A DNA stretch of 64,000 nucleotides from Pseudorhodoferax sp. Leaf274. Its GTDB lineage: Bacteria > Pseudomonadota > Gammaproteobacteria > Burkholderiales > Burkholderiaceae_C. This document shows, in pieces, positions 8,888 through 17,278 of this stretch. Position numbers and translations under genes: made by a program. The notes below the pieces were generated by a model that did not search any database, had not been told where the DNA came from, and saw only the letters and a list, made by a program, of their open reading frames with translations. The stretch lies in assembly GCF_001422445.1 (NCBI RefSeq), contig NZ_LMNA01000001.1, positions 226,932 through 290,931 on the forward strand, in the 5' to 3' direction. The stretch's first letter is position 1; each line of letters starts with the position of its first letter.

Positions 8888-9824
8888 CCTCAACTTCCAG
8901 CTCGACGACCTGCGTGTGTTCTGCCTCGCAGCGCGCAAGGCCAGCTTCGCCGCCACCGCGACCGAGCTGGGCACCTCGCCCGCTTATGTCAGCAAGCGCA
9001 TCGCCCTGCTGGAGAAGGCGCTGGGCGTCACGCTGTTCCACCGCGCCGCACGGCGCGTGACGGTGACAGAGGACGGCGAGCGCGTCTACGCCTCGGCCCA
9101 GCAGATCTTCCAGGGCGTGGACCACCTGGGCGAGACCGTGGCCGGCGGGCGGCTCGACCCGCGCGGCACGCTGCGCGTGACCACCAGCTTCCGCCTGGGC
9201 AGGCGCCACATCGGCCCCCTGCTCTCGCAGCTCGCGCAGCGCCACCCGGCGCTGGACATCACGCTGGACGCGGTGGACCGCCGTGTCGACCTGATCGCCG
9301 AGAACGTGGACCTGGACGTGCGCGTGGGCGCCGTCGACGAGCCGCACCTCGTGGCGCACCAGCTCGCGGCCGGCGCGCGCCTGCTCTGCGCCGCGCCCAG
9401 CTACCTCGCACGGCGCGGCGCACCGGCCAGCGTGGCCGAGCTGAGCCGGCACGACTGCCTGGTGCTGCGCGACCGCAACCAGGCCTTCGGCGTCTGGCGC
9501 CTGGCCGGCCCCAGCGGCGAGGAGAAGGTCAAGGTCACGGGCCGGCTCGCGTCCAACAACGCCGAGATCGTGCGCGGCTGGGGGCTGGACGGCCACGGCA
9601 TCGTGCTGCAGGCCGACTGGGACCTGCACGACGACCTGGCCGCCGGCCGGCTCGTGCCCGTGCTGCCGGGCACCACGCAGCCGGCCGACATCTGGGCTGC
9701 CAGCACGGTGCGGCTGAGCCACTCGGCCAAGGTGCGCGCCTGCGTGCAGTTCCTGCGCGAGGAACTGGCCGGCGACGGGCCCTTCGCGCTGCGGCGCTCG
9801 CATGCCATCCACGGCCGTGGGTGA
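8883..9824 (+). CDS. LysR-family transcriptional regulator
   Basis: A 313-residue regulator from the GTG at 8883 (reads MNLNFQLDDLRVFCLAARKA). An upstream ATG at 8859 would add eight residues and has no ribosome site either. HTH residues are in ATATELGTSPAYVSKRIALLE, and the effector domain includes RGTLRVTTSFRLGRRHIGPLL and VDLDVRVGAVDEP. The subfamily looks like the DmlR/AaeR-type activators. Divergent from the isomerase/FAD dehydrogenase operon, which it probably controls. It is followed by an SDR 54 bp downstream on the same strand. Confidence 0.92.
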   Translation: MNLNFQLDDLRVFCLAARKASFAATATELGTSPAYVSKRIALLEKALGVTLFHRAARRVTVTEDGERVYASAQQIFQGVDHLGETVAGGRLDPRGTLRVTTSFRLGRRHIGPLLSQLAQRHPALDITLDAVDRRVDLIAENVDLDVRVGAVDEPHLVAHQLAAGARLLCAAPSYLARRGAPASVAELSRHDCLVLRDRNQAFGVWRLAGPSGEEKVKVTGRLASNNAEIVRGWGLDGHGIVLQADWDLHDDLAAGRLVPVLPGTTQPADIWAASTVRLSHSAKVRACVQFLREELAGDGPFALRRSHAIHGRG

Positions 9825-9878
9825 CACGCCGGCCCACGATCGCCCCCGATACTGGCCGGCCACCGAACAAGGACCACC

Positions 9879-10658
9879 ATGGGCACTCCACCAACCGCAC
9901 GCAAGGTGTGCGTCGTCACCGGCTCTTCCTCCGGCATCGGCGCGGCCACCGCCCGCCTGTACGCCTCCCACGGCTGGGACGTGGCCGTCAACTACTCGCG
10001 CGATCCGGCGCCGGCCGACGAGGTGGCCGGGCAGTGCCGCGCCCTGGGCGCCGAAGTGCTGGTCGTCAAGGCCGATGTCTCCAGCGATGCCGACTGCAGG
10101 CGGCTGGCCGCCGAGGTGCAGGCGCGCTGGGGCCGGGCCGACGTGCTGGTCAACAACGCTGGCACCACGCGCTTCGTGCCGCTGAAGAACCTCGACGCCC
10201 TGGAGGCCGACGACTTCCAGCGCATCTACGCCGTCAACGTGGTCGGCGCCTACCAGATGACGCGCGCCTTCGTGCCGCTGCTGGAGCGGCACCCCGTCAC
10301 CGCGGTCGTCAACGTCTCGTCCATCGCCTCGTTCATGGGCACGGGCTCGTCCATCGCGTACATGGCGTCCAAGGGCGCGCTCAACGCGATGACCATCGGC
10401 CTGGCGCGCGCGCTGGGGCCGAAGATCCGCGTCAACGCCATCGCGCCGGGCCTGGTCGACTCGCCCTGGCTCAAGAACGGGCTGGGCGAGGTGGCCTACG
10501 CCGCGGCCGTGGAGAGCTACAAGCAGCGCGCCGCACTGGAAGAAGTCATCCAGCCCGAAGACGTGGCACAGGCCGCCTGGTGGCTCGGCGTCGGCGCGGC
10601 GAAGACCACGGGCGAGGTCTTGCTGATCGACGGCGGCCTGCGCTTGACGCGCGCCTGA
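9879..10658 (+). CDS. SDR-family oxidoreductase (FabG-like)
   Basis: A 259-residue classical short-chain dehydrogenase. The cofactor motif TGSSSGIG (15-22) is followed by an NYSRDP loop typical of NADP users, then NNAG, the catalytic serine in NVSSIASF and YMASK for the Tyr-Lys pair. The C-terminus reads [11 protein letters not shown], as in FabG-type 3-oxoacyl reductases. Likely role: reduction of a keto group or oxidation of a hydroxyl in a catabolic pathway. It lies downstream of the LysR gene and ends at a strong hairpin. The substrate is not known. Confidence 0.9.
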   Translation: MGTPPTARKVCVVTGSSSGIGAATARLYASHGWDVAVNYSRDPAPADEVAGQCRALGAEVLVVKADVSSDADCRRLAAEVQARWGRADVLVNNAGTTRFVPLKNLDALEADDFQRIYAVNVVGAYQMTRAFVPLLERHPVTAVVNVSSIASFMGTGSSIAYMASKGALNAMTIGLARALGPKIRVNAIAPGLVDSPWLKNGLGEVAYAAAVESYKQRAALEEVIQPEDVAQAAWWLGVGAAKTTGEVLLIDGGLRLTRA

Positions 10659-10665
10659 CATGCCG

Positions 10666-10686
10666 GGCGCGCTGCAGCGCGCCTTT
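10666..10686 (+). terminator. Hairpin terminator after the SDR gene
   Basis: GGCGCGC-TGCA-GCGCGCC is a perfect 7-bp stem with a four-base loop, eight bases after the SDR stop and followed by TTT. The U-tract is short. The convergent LysR gene ends further on at 10771. Confidence 0.6.
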
Positions 10687-10770
10687 CAAGCCTTCTTTAA
10701 CGCACCCTTTCCGCGCCCCTTCCGCGCGGCGTGCGTGCACCCCGGCCAGCTTGCCTGCGCAATCCCCTGC

Positions 10771-11703
10771 TCACCGATCCGAGGCCGCCTCCAGCCCCGC
10801 ATGCCATTGCGGCAGCCACGCCTGCAGGTGCTCGGCAAAGCCCAGCGCCGCGGGCGAGGCCTGGCGTCCCAGCGCCTGGTACAGCCCGACCGAGCGCACC
10901 GTCTCCGGCCCGAGCACACGACGCATCACCAGGCCGAAGTGCCGTGCCAGCACCTGCACGTAGGCCGGCGCCAGCGTCGCGGCCTGGCCCTGCGCCGCGA
11001 TGCCCAGCGCGGTGCTGATGTGCTCGACCACCTGCACGGGGACGATGCGTGCGTCCTCGGGCGCGCCCAGCCGCATCATCGCCACGCTGCGCTCGTGGTC
11101 GCGGCCGGCGGCCACGAGCGCAGCGTCGCGCAGGTCGTGCCAATGCAGGCGCGCGCGCCGGGCCAGCGGATGGTCGCCCGCGCACCACAGCACCCACGGG
11201 CTGTCGAACAGCGGCAGCCGCTGCACCTGGTCGCCGACGGGGCGGTCCGGGCCCACGGCCAGGTCCACGTCGCCGCTGGCCACGGCCTCGACCAGGCCCT
11301 CCACGGGCAGGTCGTGGATGCGCACCACCACCTTGGGCCGCCCGGCCACGTAGGCGCGCACGGCCTCGGGCAAGGCACTGGCGGCCAGCACCATGGGCGC
11401 ACCCACACGCACCACGCCGGCCGCACGGTGGCGCACGTCGGCCGCCGTGCTCTCGGCCGCGCGCACGTGGCGCAGCACGGTCTCGGCCGAGGCCAGGTAG
11501 TCGCGCCCGGCGCTGGACAGCGCCACGCGCCGCGTCGTGCGGTCGAACAGCCGAAAGCCGAGCACGGCCTCCAGCTCTGCCACCAGCTGGCTCACGGCCT
11601 GCGCCGTCAGGCCCAGGCGCTCGGCCGCGGCGTGGAAGTTCAGCAGCTCGGCCACGGCGGCATAGGCCTCCAGCTGGCGCAGCGTGATGCGGGTCAAGGG
11701 CAT
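10771..11703 (-). CDS. LysR-family regulator of the hpa-type operon
   Basis: A 310-residue LysR protein with HTH segment [22 protein letters not shown] and effector domain ([45 protein letters not shown]). The start is the ATG at 11703; longer readings run through the divergent promoter. It is divergent from the hydratase gene of the homoprotocatechuate-type operon, with 105 bp between the starts and a perfect palindrome in that interval. It is therefore probably the pathway-specific activator. Confidence 0.93.
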   Translation of the reverse strand: MPLTRITLRQLEAYAAVAELLNFHAAAERLGLTAQAVSQLVAELEAVLGFRLFDRTTRRVALSSAGRDYLASAETVLRHVRAAESTAADVRHRAAGVVRVGAPMVLAASALPEAVRAYVAGRPKVVVRIHDLPVEGLVEAVASGDVDLAVGPDRPVGDQVQRLPLFDSPWVLWCAGDHPLARRARLHWHDLRDAALVAAGRDHERSVAMMRLGAPEDARIVPVQVVEHISTALGIAAQGQAATLAPAYVQVLARHFGLVMRRVLGPETVRSVGLYQALGRQASPAALGFAEHLQAWLPQWHAGLEAASDR

Positions 11704-11712
11704 GCGGCCATT

Positions 11713-11729
11713 ATCAAGACATGCTTGAT
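11713..11729. promoter_or_regulatory. LysR-type operator between LysR and hpaH
   Basis: ATCAAG-ACATG-CTTGAT is a perfect 6-bp inverted repeat containing T-N13-A. It lies 10 bp upstream of the LysR start and 80 bp upstream of hpaH, the usual position for an autoregulatory and activating LTTR site. Confidence 0.6.
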
Positions 11730-11808
11730 GACTGGGCGTATTCCATTGCTTGTGCGGATGATCGCGGCGCCGCACACTGCGCCGCATCCACCAAAGGAGA
11801 CACACCGA

Positions 11809-12624
11809 ATGAGCACCCCCGCCCTGCCCGCGGCGCTGCATGCCGAGCTGGCGCGCGAGCTGCACGCGGCCGAACGCGAGCGCCGGCCCGCCACGCAGTT
11901 CTCGCGCCGCCATCCGCAGATGACCATGGCCGACAGCTACGCCATCCAGCGCGCGTGGATGGACATCAAGCGCGCCGAGGGCCGCCACGCCATCGGCCAC
12001 AAGATCGGCCTGACCTCGCGCGCCATGCAGCAGGCCTCGCAGATCACCGAGCCCGACTACGGCCTGCTGCTGGACGACATGGTGGTGGCCTGCGGCAGCG
12101 AGCTGCCCGCCGACCGCTTCCTGGTGCCCCGGCTGGAGGTGGAGTTCGCCTTCGTGCTGGCGCGCCCGCTCAAGGGCCCGCGCGTGACGCTCGTCGACGT
12201 GCTCAATGCCACCGACTATGTGGTGCCGGCGCTGGAACTCATCGACGCGCGCATCGAGCAGTTCGACCGCGACACCAAGGCCCCACGCAAGGTGCTGGAC
12301 ACCATCGCCGACAACGCGGCCAACGCCGCCATCGTGCTGGGCGGCCGGCCGATGCGGGTGGACGCGGTGGACTGGCGCTGGGCCGGCGCGCTGCTGTTCA
12401 AGAACGGCGTGGTCGAGGAATCGGGCCTGGGCGCGGCCGTGCTCAACCACCCCGGCAACGGCGTGGCCTGGCTGGCCAACAAGCTGGCGGCCTTCGACGA
12501 GGGCCTGGCGGCCGGCGAAACCGTGCTCGGCGGCTCGTTCACGCGGCCCGTGGCCTGCGCGGCAGGCGACGTGTTCCATGCGGACTACGGCCCGCTGGGC
12601 GCCATCAGCCTGCGCTTCGTCTGA
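11809..12624 (+). CDS. hpaH: 2-oxo-hept-4-ene-1,7-dioate hydratase (HpaH-like)
   Basis: A 271-residue member of the 2-oxopent-4-enoate hydratase/decarboxylase family (MhpD/HpaH, FAH-superfamily fold). These enzymes add water to the dienol product of meta-cleavage. Characteristic segments are [38 protein letters not shown] and LELIDARI, with acidic metal ligands in the EVEFAF stretch. AAAGGAGA precedes the ATG. First gene of an operon with hpaE, hpaD and hpaG genes spaced 0-11 bp apart. The hpa rather than mhp assignment comes from the neighbouring HpaE and HpaD homologues. Confidence 0.82.
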   Translation: MSTPALPAALHAELARELHAAERERRPATQFSRRHPQMTMADSYAIQRAWMDIKRAEGRHAIGHKIGLTSRAMQQASQITEPDYGLLLDDMVVACGSELPADRFLVPRLEVEFAFVLARPLKGPRVTLVDVLNATDYVVPALELIDARIEQFDRDTKAPRKVLDTIADNAANAAIVLGGRPMRVDAVDWRWAGALLFKNGVVEESGLGAAVLNHPGNGVAWLANKLAAFDEGLAAGETVLGGSFTRPVACAAGDVFHADYGPLGAISLRFV

Positions 12625-12631
12625 AAGGCCC

Positions 12632-14101
12632 ATGACCATGCTCGACATCGACGGCATCGCCGTTTCCCCCGACCACTACATCGATGGCCGCCGCGTGCCG
12701 TCCACCGAGAGCTTCGAACTCTTCAGCCCCATCGACCAGCGCCCGCTGGGCCGCATCGCCGAAGGGCTGGCCGTGCACACCGACGCCGCCATCGCCGCCG
12801 CGGAGCAGGCCTTCCCGGCCTGGAGCGCGCTGGGCGCGGCCGAGCGCAAGCCCCTGCTCGACCGCTTCGCCGAAGAGATCGGCCGCCGTGCCGACGCCTT
12901 CTGCCGGCTCGAGAGCGTGGACGCCGGCGTGCTGCTCTCGCGCATGCGCCATGGCGTGGTGCCGCGCGCCATGCTCAACATCGGCTGGTTCGCGCAGCAT
13001 GCGCTCAGCCTGCAGGAGCGCCCCATCGAAACCGAGCAGGCGCACCACATCGTCCGGCACGACCCGGCCGGCGTGGTGGTCATCATCACGCCCTGGAACG
13101 CGCCGCTGATGCTGTCGACCTGGAAGCTCGGCCCGGCCCTGGCGGCCGGCAACTGCTGCATCCTGAAGCCGCCGGAATGGGCGCCGCTGACCTGCTCGCT
13201 GCTGGCCGACGCGGCGCACGCCGCGGGCCTGCCGCCCGGCGTGTTCAACGTGGTGCAGGGCACGGGCGCCCGCACCGGCGCGCGGCTGGTGGCCGACCCG
13301 CGCGTGGCGCGCATCTCGTTCACGGGCAGCGTGCCCACGGCCAAGCTGATTGCCCAGGCGGCGGGCGCCAACCTCGTGCCCTGCAGCCTGGAGCTGGGCG
13401 GCAAGAGCCCGTTCATCGTGCTGGAGGATGCCGACCTCGACGGTGCGGCCGCCACCGGCGCGCTGATGTACCGCAACGCGGGCCAGGTCTGCCTGGCCGG
13501 CACGCGCTTTCTCGTGCACGAGAAGGTGGCCGACGCCTTCACCGCCGCGATGCGCGGCTACGTGGAGAAGCTGACCGTCGGCGACCCGCGCGAGGAATCC
13601 ACCGAGGTCGGACCCATCATCCACCCGCGCCAGGTCGAGCGCGTACAGGGCTTCGTGCAGCGCGCCGTGGCGGGCGGCGCCCAGCTGCTGTGGGGCGGCG
13701 CGCCGCACGACTTCGGCGCACAGTACTTCCAGCCCACCATGCTCACGCGCCTGCAGCAGACGGACGAGATCGTGCAGAACGAGGTGTTCGGCCCGGTGCT
13801 GACGCTGCAGACCTTCAGCGACGATGACGAAGCCATCGCGCTGGCCAACGGCACCGACTACGGCCTGGGCGGCGTGTGCTACGGCGCCACCGCGCACGCC
13901 ACGGCCGTGGCCGAGCGTGTGCGCACGGGCTTCATCTGGGTCAACAGCTTCGGCATCCGCGACCTGGCCGCGCCGTTCGGCGGCATCAAGCGCAGCGGCA
14001 TCGGCCGCGAGGGCGGCGACTGGAGCTTCGAGTTCTTCTGCGACATCAAGGACGTGGTGGTGCCGAAGAAGCCGTTCAAGGCCAGCTTTTCCCACCGCTG
14101 A
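12632..14101 (+). CDS. hpaE: 5-carboxymethyl-2-hydroxymuconate semialdehyde dehydrogenase (HpaE-like)
   Basis: A 489-residue NAD(P)-dependent aldehyde dehydrogenase. Active-site residues are all present: N156 in TPWNAPL, K179 in ILKP, E254 in LELGGKSP and catalytic C287 in NAGQVCLAG. The Rossmann motif FTGSVPTAK is at 230-238. In the homoprotocatechuate pathway it oxidises the ring-cleavage semialdehyde to the tricarboxylate. It starts 7 bp after the hydratase stop. A second in-frame ATG six bases downstream is possible. Other ALDH substrates cannot be excluded, but the operon context supports HpaE. Confidence 0.85.
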   Translation: MTMLDIDGIAVSPDHYIDGRRVPSTESFELFSPIDQRPLGRIAEGLAVHTDAAIAAAEQAFPAWSALGAAERKPLLDRFAEEIGRRADAFCRLESVDAGVLLSRMRHGVVPRAMLNIGWFAQHALSLQERPIETEQAHHIVRHDPAGVVVIITPWNAPLMLSTWKLGPALAAGNCCILKPPEWAPLTCSLLADAAHAAGLPPGVFNVVQGTGARTGARLVADPRVARISFTGSVPTAKLIAQAAGANLVPCSLELGGKSPFIVLEDADLDGAAATGALMYRNAGQVCLAGTRFLVHEKVADAFTAAMRGYVEKLTVGDPREESTEVGPIIHPRQVERVQGFVQRAVAGGAQLLWGGAPHDFGAQYFQPTMLTRLQQTDEIVQNEVFGPVLTLQTFSDDDEAIALANGTDYGLGGVCYGATAHATAVAERVRTGFIWVNSFGIRDLAAPFGGIKRSGIGREGGDWSFEFFCDIKDVVVPKKPFKASFSHR

Positions 14102-14112
14102 GGAGACACGAC

Positions 14113-14994
14113 ATGGGACAGATCGTCGGCGCGGCCCTGGTATCGCACCATCCCGGCCTCATGCAATGCGAGGAGTTCCGCCGCCTGCAGGGCGCCGGCG
14201 AGGACTCCGACCTCATCGCGGGCTACGCACGGCTGCGGCAGAAGATCGCGCAGGTGCAGCCCGATGTGGTGATGGTGTTCGACACGCACTGGTTCACCAC
14301 CGGCTACCACCTCGTCGATGCGGGCGCGCACTACCGCGGCCTGTACACCTCGGACGAGATGCCGTGGTACCTGCACGGCGTGCCCTACGACTACACCGGC
14401 CTGCCCGCGCTGGCCTACGCCATCGAGGAACTCTCGCGCGAGATGCGCGGCTACCACCGCGCCATCGGCCACCCCGACCTGGGCCGCCAGTACCCGACCA
14501 TCAACCTCGTCAAGCAGTTGCGCCTGGAACTGGCGGGCTTGCCCGTGGTCAGCGTGAGCAGTTGCCAGAACTGCGAGTGGCGCCAGTTCCTCGATTCCGG
14601 TGAGGTCATCGGCGAGGCCATCCGCCGCAGCCCCTACCGCGTGCTGCTGCTGGCCTCGGGCGCGCTCTCGCACAAGTTCAACGGCATCGACTGGAAGCCG
14701 AACCACCCACGCATCTTCCACGAGAGCAACGTGGCGCGGCCCGAGAACATCGCCAGCGACAAGCAGGCCATCGCGCTGATGGCCGAGGGCCGGCACGACC
14801 TCGTCCTGGAGCGCTGGGACGGCGACTACCGCAGCAAGCCCTGGGAGGCCTTCGGCGCGCACTACCTGCAGATGCTGGGTGCGCTGGGCGGTGCGGCCTG
14901 CCGCGCCAAGGGAGAGCAGTTGTCCGCCTACGAGAACGCGCGCGGCACGGGCAACGTCCACATCTGGTTCGGCATGCAGGAAGCGACCCCATGA
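14113..14994 (+). CDS. hpaD: 3,4-dihydroxyphenylacetate 2,3-dioxygenase (HpaD-like)
   Basis: A 293-residue class III (LigB-type) extradiol ring-cleavage dioxygenase. Metal-binding histidines are visible at residues 12-13 (LVSHHPG) and 59 (FDTHW), with the conserved segment LLLASGALSHKF later. The opening follows enterobacterial HpaD/HpcB (VMVFDTHWFTTGYH, GLYTSDEMPWY). It needs Fe(II) and cleaves homoprotocatechuate between C2 and C3. Eleven bases separate it from hpaE, and its stop overlaps the next start (ATGA). Another catechol-type substrate is possible. Confidence 0.87.
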   Translation: MGQIVGAALVSHHPGLMQCEEFRRLQGAGEDSDLIAGYARLRQKIAQVQPDVVMVFDTHWFTTGYHLVDAGAHYRGLYTSDEMPWYLHGVPYDYTGLPALAYAIEELSREMRGYHRAIGHPDLGRQYPTINLVKQLRLELAGLPVVSVSSCQNCEWRQFLDSGEVIGEAIRRSPYRVLLLASGALSHKFNGIDWKPNHPRIFHESNVARPENIASDKQAIALMAEGRHDLVLERWDGDYRSKPWEAFGAHYLQMLGALGGAACRAKGEQLSAYENARGTGNVHIWFGMQEATP

Positions 14995-15929
14995 ACTTCG
15001 AATTTCCCTTCGCCGAGCTGCCCGCCGTGCTGCGCGGCCCGCGCACCGAGCGCCGCCGCGTGCTGGTCCAAGGCTCCGCCTTTTGGGGCACGCTGCAGGA
15101 CGATGGCCAGCTGCGGCTGGACGACGGCCGGCTGCTGGATGCCGAGGCGCAGAGCTACCTGCCGCCCGTCGATCCCAGCAAGATCATCGCCGTGCACATC
15201 AGCTACCGCTCGCGCAGCCTGGAGACGCGCAACAAGGACAAGCCGACCGACACGCCCACCTACTTCACCAAGCCGCCCACTGCGCTGAACGGCCACAGGG
15301 GCCAGATCCTGAAGCCGGCGGACTGCACCTACCTGAACTACGAGGGCGAGTACGCCGTGGTGATCGGCCGCACCTGCCGCAACGTCACGCCCGACGAGGC
15401 CTGGGACCACATCGAGGGCTTCTGCCCCGCGCTGGACATGGGCCTGCAGGACTTCCGCGACACCGACCAGGGCAGCATGCTGCGCGTGAAGGGGGCCGAC
15501 ACGCTGCTGCCCATCGGGCCCGGCATCGTGCGCGGCGTGGACATCTTCGCGCAGACGCTGCGCACGTTCGTCAATGGCCTGCTGGTGCAGGAGGCGCACA
15601 TCGGCGAGGAGACCATCTGGGGCCCGCACTACGTGGTGGCCGACATCGCGCGGCACATCACGCTGCTGCCCGGCGACGTCATCCTGATGGGCACGCCCTG
15701 CCACTCGCGCAGCGTGGATGCGGGGCAGACGGTGGCCTGCGAGATCACGGGCATCGGCCGCATCGAAGGCACGGTGGTGGCCGTGGCCGCGCCGCGCGCA
15801 TCCGCGCTGGGCGTGGGCCATGCGCCAACCGACAGCCCCGAGGTGCGCCGCGTGGCGCTGGGCTTCGACGAGCGGGTGCCGCAACTGCTCAAGGACAACC
15901 TGCGCAAGGCCCGGGGCGAGACCGCCTGA
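14991..15929 (+). CDS. hpaG: FAH-family isomerase/decarboxylase (HpaG-like)
   Basis: A 312-residue fumarylacetoacetate-hydrolase-family protein. The metal triad is in LNYEGEYAVVIG (two Glu) and PALDMGLQDFR (Asp). In the homoprotocatechuate pathway this family decarboxylates 5-carboxymethyl-2-oxo-hex-3-ene-1,7-dioate and can isomerise it. It is a single-domain form, shorter than the duplicated E. coli HpaG. No separate HpaF isomerase or HpaI aldolase is in the window, so those steps must be done here or elsewhere. It overlaps hpaD by 4 bp and ends the operon. Confidence 0.83.
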   Translation: MNFEFPFAELPAVLRGPRTERRRVLVQGSAFWGTLQDDGQLRLDDGRLLDAEAQSYLPPVDPSKIIAVHISYRSRSLETRNKDKPTDTPTYFTKPPTALNGHRGQILKPADCTYLNYEGEYAVVIGRTCRNVTPDEAWDHIEGFCPALDMGLQDFRDTDQGSMLRVKGADTLLPIGPGIVRGVDIFAQTLRTFVNGLLVQEAHIGEETIWGPHYVVADIARHITLLPGDVILMGTPCHSRSVDAGQTVACEITGIGRIEGTVVAVAAPRASALGVGHAPTDSPEVRRVALGFDERVPQLLKDNLRKARGETA

Positions 15930-16005
15930 CGCTCTGCCGCGCGACGCGGTGCGCGGGCCGCCCGCGCCGCGCAGCGCCGCGCCGCGCCGCGCCAGTCTCG
16001 GTCAG

Positions 16006-16034
16006 CTGTGCATCAACTGTGCATCAACTGTGCA
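16006..16034. repeat. 11-bp tandem repeat at the end of 16024-16368
   Basis: ctgtgcatcaa occurs twice in tandem followed by ctgtgca. The last copy continues into caactg-tg-cagttg, a small hairpin overlapping the stop region of the leftward hypothetical gene. It is preceded by a GC-rich cgccg run. Confidence 0.7.
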
Positions 16035-16368
16035 GTTGGACCTTGGCCTCGTCGAGCAGGTCCACGGCCACGAGGCTCTCGTTGTGGCGCACATGCCAGG
16101 CGGCCTCGCTCAGCTTGGCCAGCTGGGGCTCCAGCGCCTTGTCGTCGCAGCTTTCGAGCAGCTGCATGGCGTGCCGGATGGCGACCAGGGCCTGGGCCCG
16201 GTGGTCGCAATACAGCTCGACCTGGGCCATCTGAACATCGTGCCGTGCCGCGCGCTCGGCGGCCTCGTGCGAGACGTGCTGCGCAGCGGATTCGAGGTGC
16301 GCGTCGTAGCCGCCGGCGCCGACGATGGCGCCCAGCAGGGCCGAATGGGAAGCGGTGTCGTTGTACAT
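16024..16368 (-). CDS. Small helical hypothetical protein
   Basis: A 114-residue soluble protein predicted to be almost entirely helical, rich in His, Ala and Glu. It includes AAQHVSHEAAERAARHDVQMAQ and AQALVAIRHAMQLLESCDD. I recognise no family. The start is supported by AAAGGACA seven bases before the ATG, and a competing longer frame on the same strand lacks this. It precedes the repeat at 16006 and is not closely coupled to its neighbours. Function unknown. Confidence 0.7.
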   Translation of the reverse strand: MYNDTASHSALLGAIVGAGGYDAHLESAAQHVSHEAAERAARHDVQMAQVELYCDHRAQALVAIRHAMQLLESCDDKALEPQLAKLSEAAWHVRHNESLVAVDLLDEAKVQLHS

Positions 16369-16506
16369 GGTGCTGTCCTTTCAGGTGGGTTGCCTTGCAA
16401 TGTCTTCATGGTGCGCCGCGCGCATGTCCTGGCGGCTACGCCGCTGGCCGCCGAGGTTGCATCTGCAACCGGGCTGGCGTGCGGCAGGCGATGGCCGCTA
16501 CGGCCC

Positions 16507-17163
16507 TCAGCGCCAGTGGCGGCCGCCCCAGCCGGTGTCGAACTCCAGGCCGACGGGCGGCGGGCCCCAGGGGCGCTGCACGATGAGCGGCGCGGGCGCC
16601 ACCGCCACGGCCGGCAGCACCGTCGTGGTGCTGTAGGCCACCGGGGCCGGCTGCACCACCGTGTTGGCCGGCGTCACGCTGACGTTGAGCGGCACGTGGT
16701 CGCCCGGGTCGCTGGCCAGCCGCGTGCTGTAGCGCTGGCCGTTGTAGTCGTACACCACGTCGAAGCCGACCAGGCGGTTCTCCACGCGCTGCTCCTGGTG
16801 GCAGGTCTGCACGGGCGTCACCACGTTCGGCGCGCCGTTGGCCTCGACGTTGTTGCCGGTGATGGCACCGGCCAGCACGCCCACGCCGGTGGCGAGCGCC
16901 CGGCCGCCGCCGTGGCCGATCAGGTTGCCGGCGCCGCCGCCGACGAGGGCGCCGATCAGCGCGCCGGCACCGCTGGGCTGGGCCCGGCTGACCTGGTCCT
17001 GCTGCACGCACTGCTGCACCGGCACGGCCACCTGGCTGTACACGGCGGTCTTGGAGACCACGGTGCCGTATTCGGTGGCCATGGCGTTGCCGGCCAGCAG
17101 CGCGGCGGCTGCGGCGATGGCCTGGATGGCCTGGATGGCCCGGCGTTGCGAGATCCTGTTCAT
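16507..17163 (-). CDS. Glycine-zipper outer-membrane-type protein
   Basis: A 218-residue exported protein. A signal peptide covers about residues 1-29 (QAIAAAAALLAGNAMA). A glycine-zipper 2TM segment follows at about 68-105 (GALIGALVGGGAGNLIGHGGGRALATGVGVLAGAITG), as in SlyB and the rickettsial 17-kDa antigen family, then a short beta-rich part (GFDVVYDYNGQRYSTRLASDPGDHV) and a Pro/Val-rich tail ending in WGPPPVG. Two cysteines lie on either side of the zipper. It probably inserts in or tethers to the outer membrane. AAGGGAAT lies before the ATG. Confidence 0.82.
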   Translation of the reverse strand: MNRISQRRAIQAIQAIAAAAALLAGNAMATEYGTVVSKTAVYSQVAVPVQQCVQQDQVSRAQPSGAGALIGALVGGGAGNLIGHGGGRALATGVGVLAGAITGNNVEANGAPNVVTPVQTCHQEQRVENRLVGFDVVYDYNGQRYSTRLASDPGDHVPLNVSVTPANTVVQPAPVAYSTTTVLPAVAVAPAPLIVQRPWGPPPVGLEFDTGWGGRHWR

Positions 17164-17278
17164 GGCGGATTCCCTTTCGTTTCCGTGACGGGCCGGGTGC
17201 GCCATGCGCCAGCGGCTCCGTTGGGATCGACTGTGCGCGCGCCCGGTTACGCCGCCATGCGGCCAGGCGCCGGGCCGG

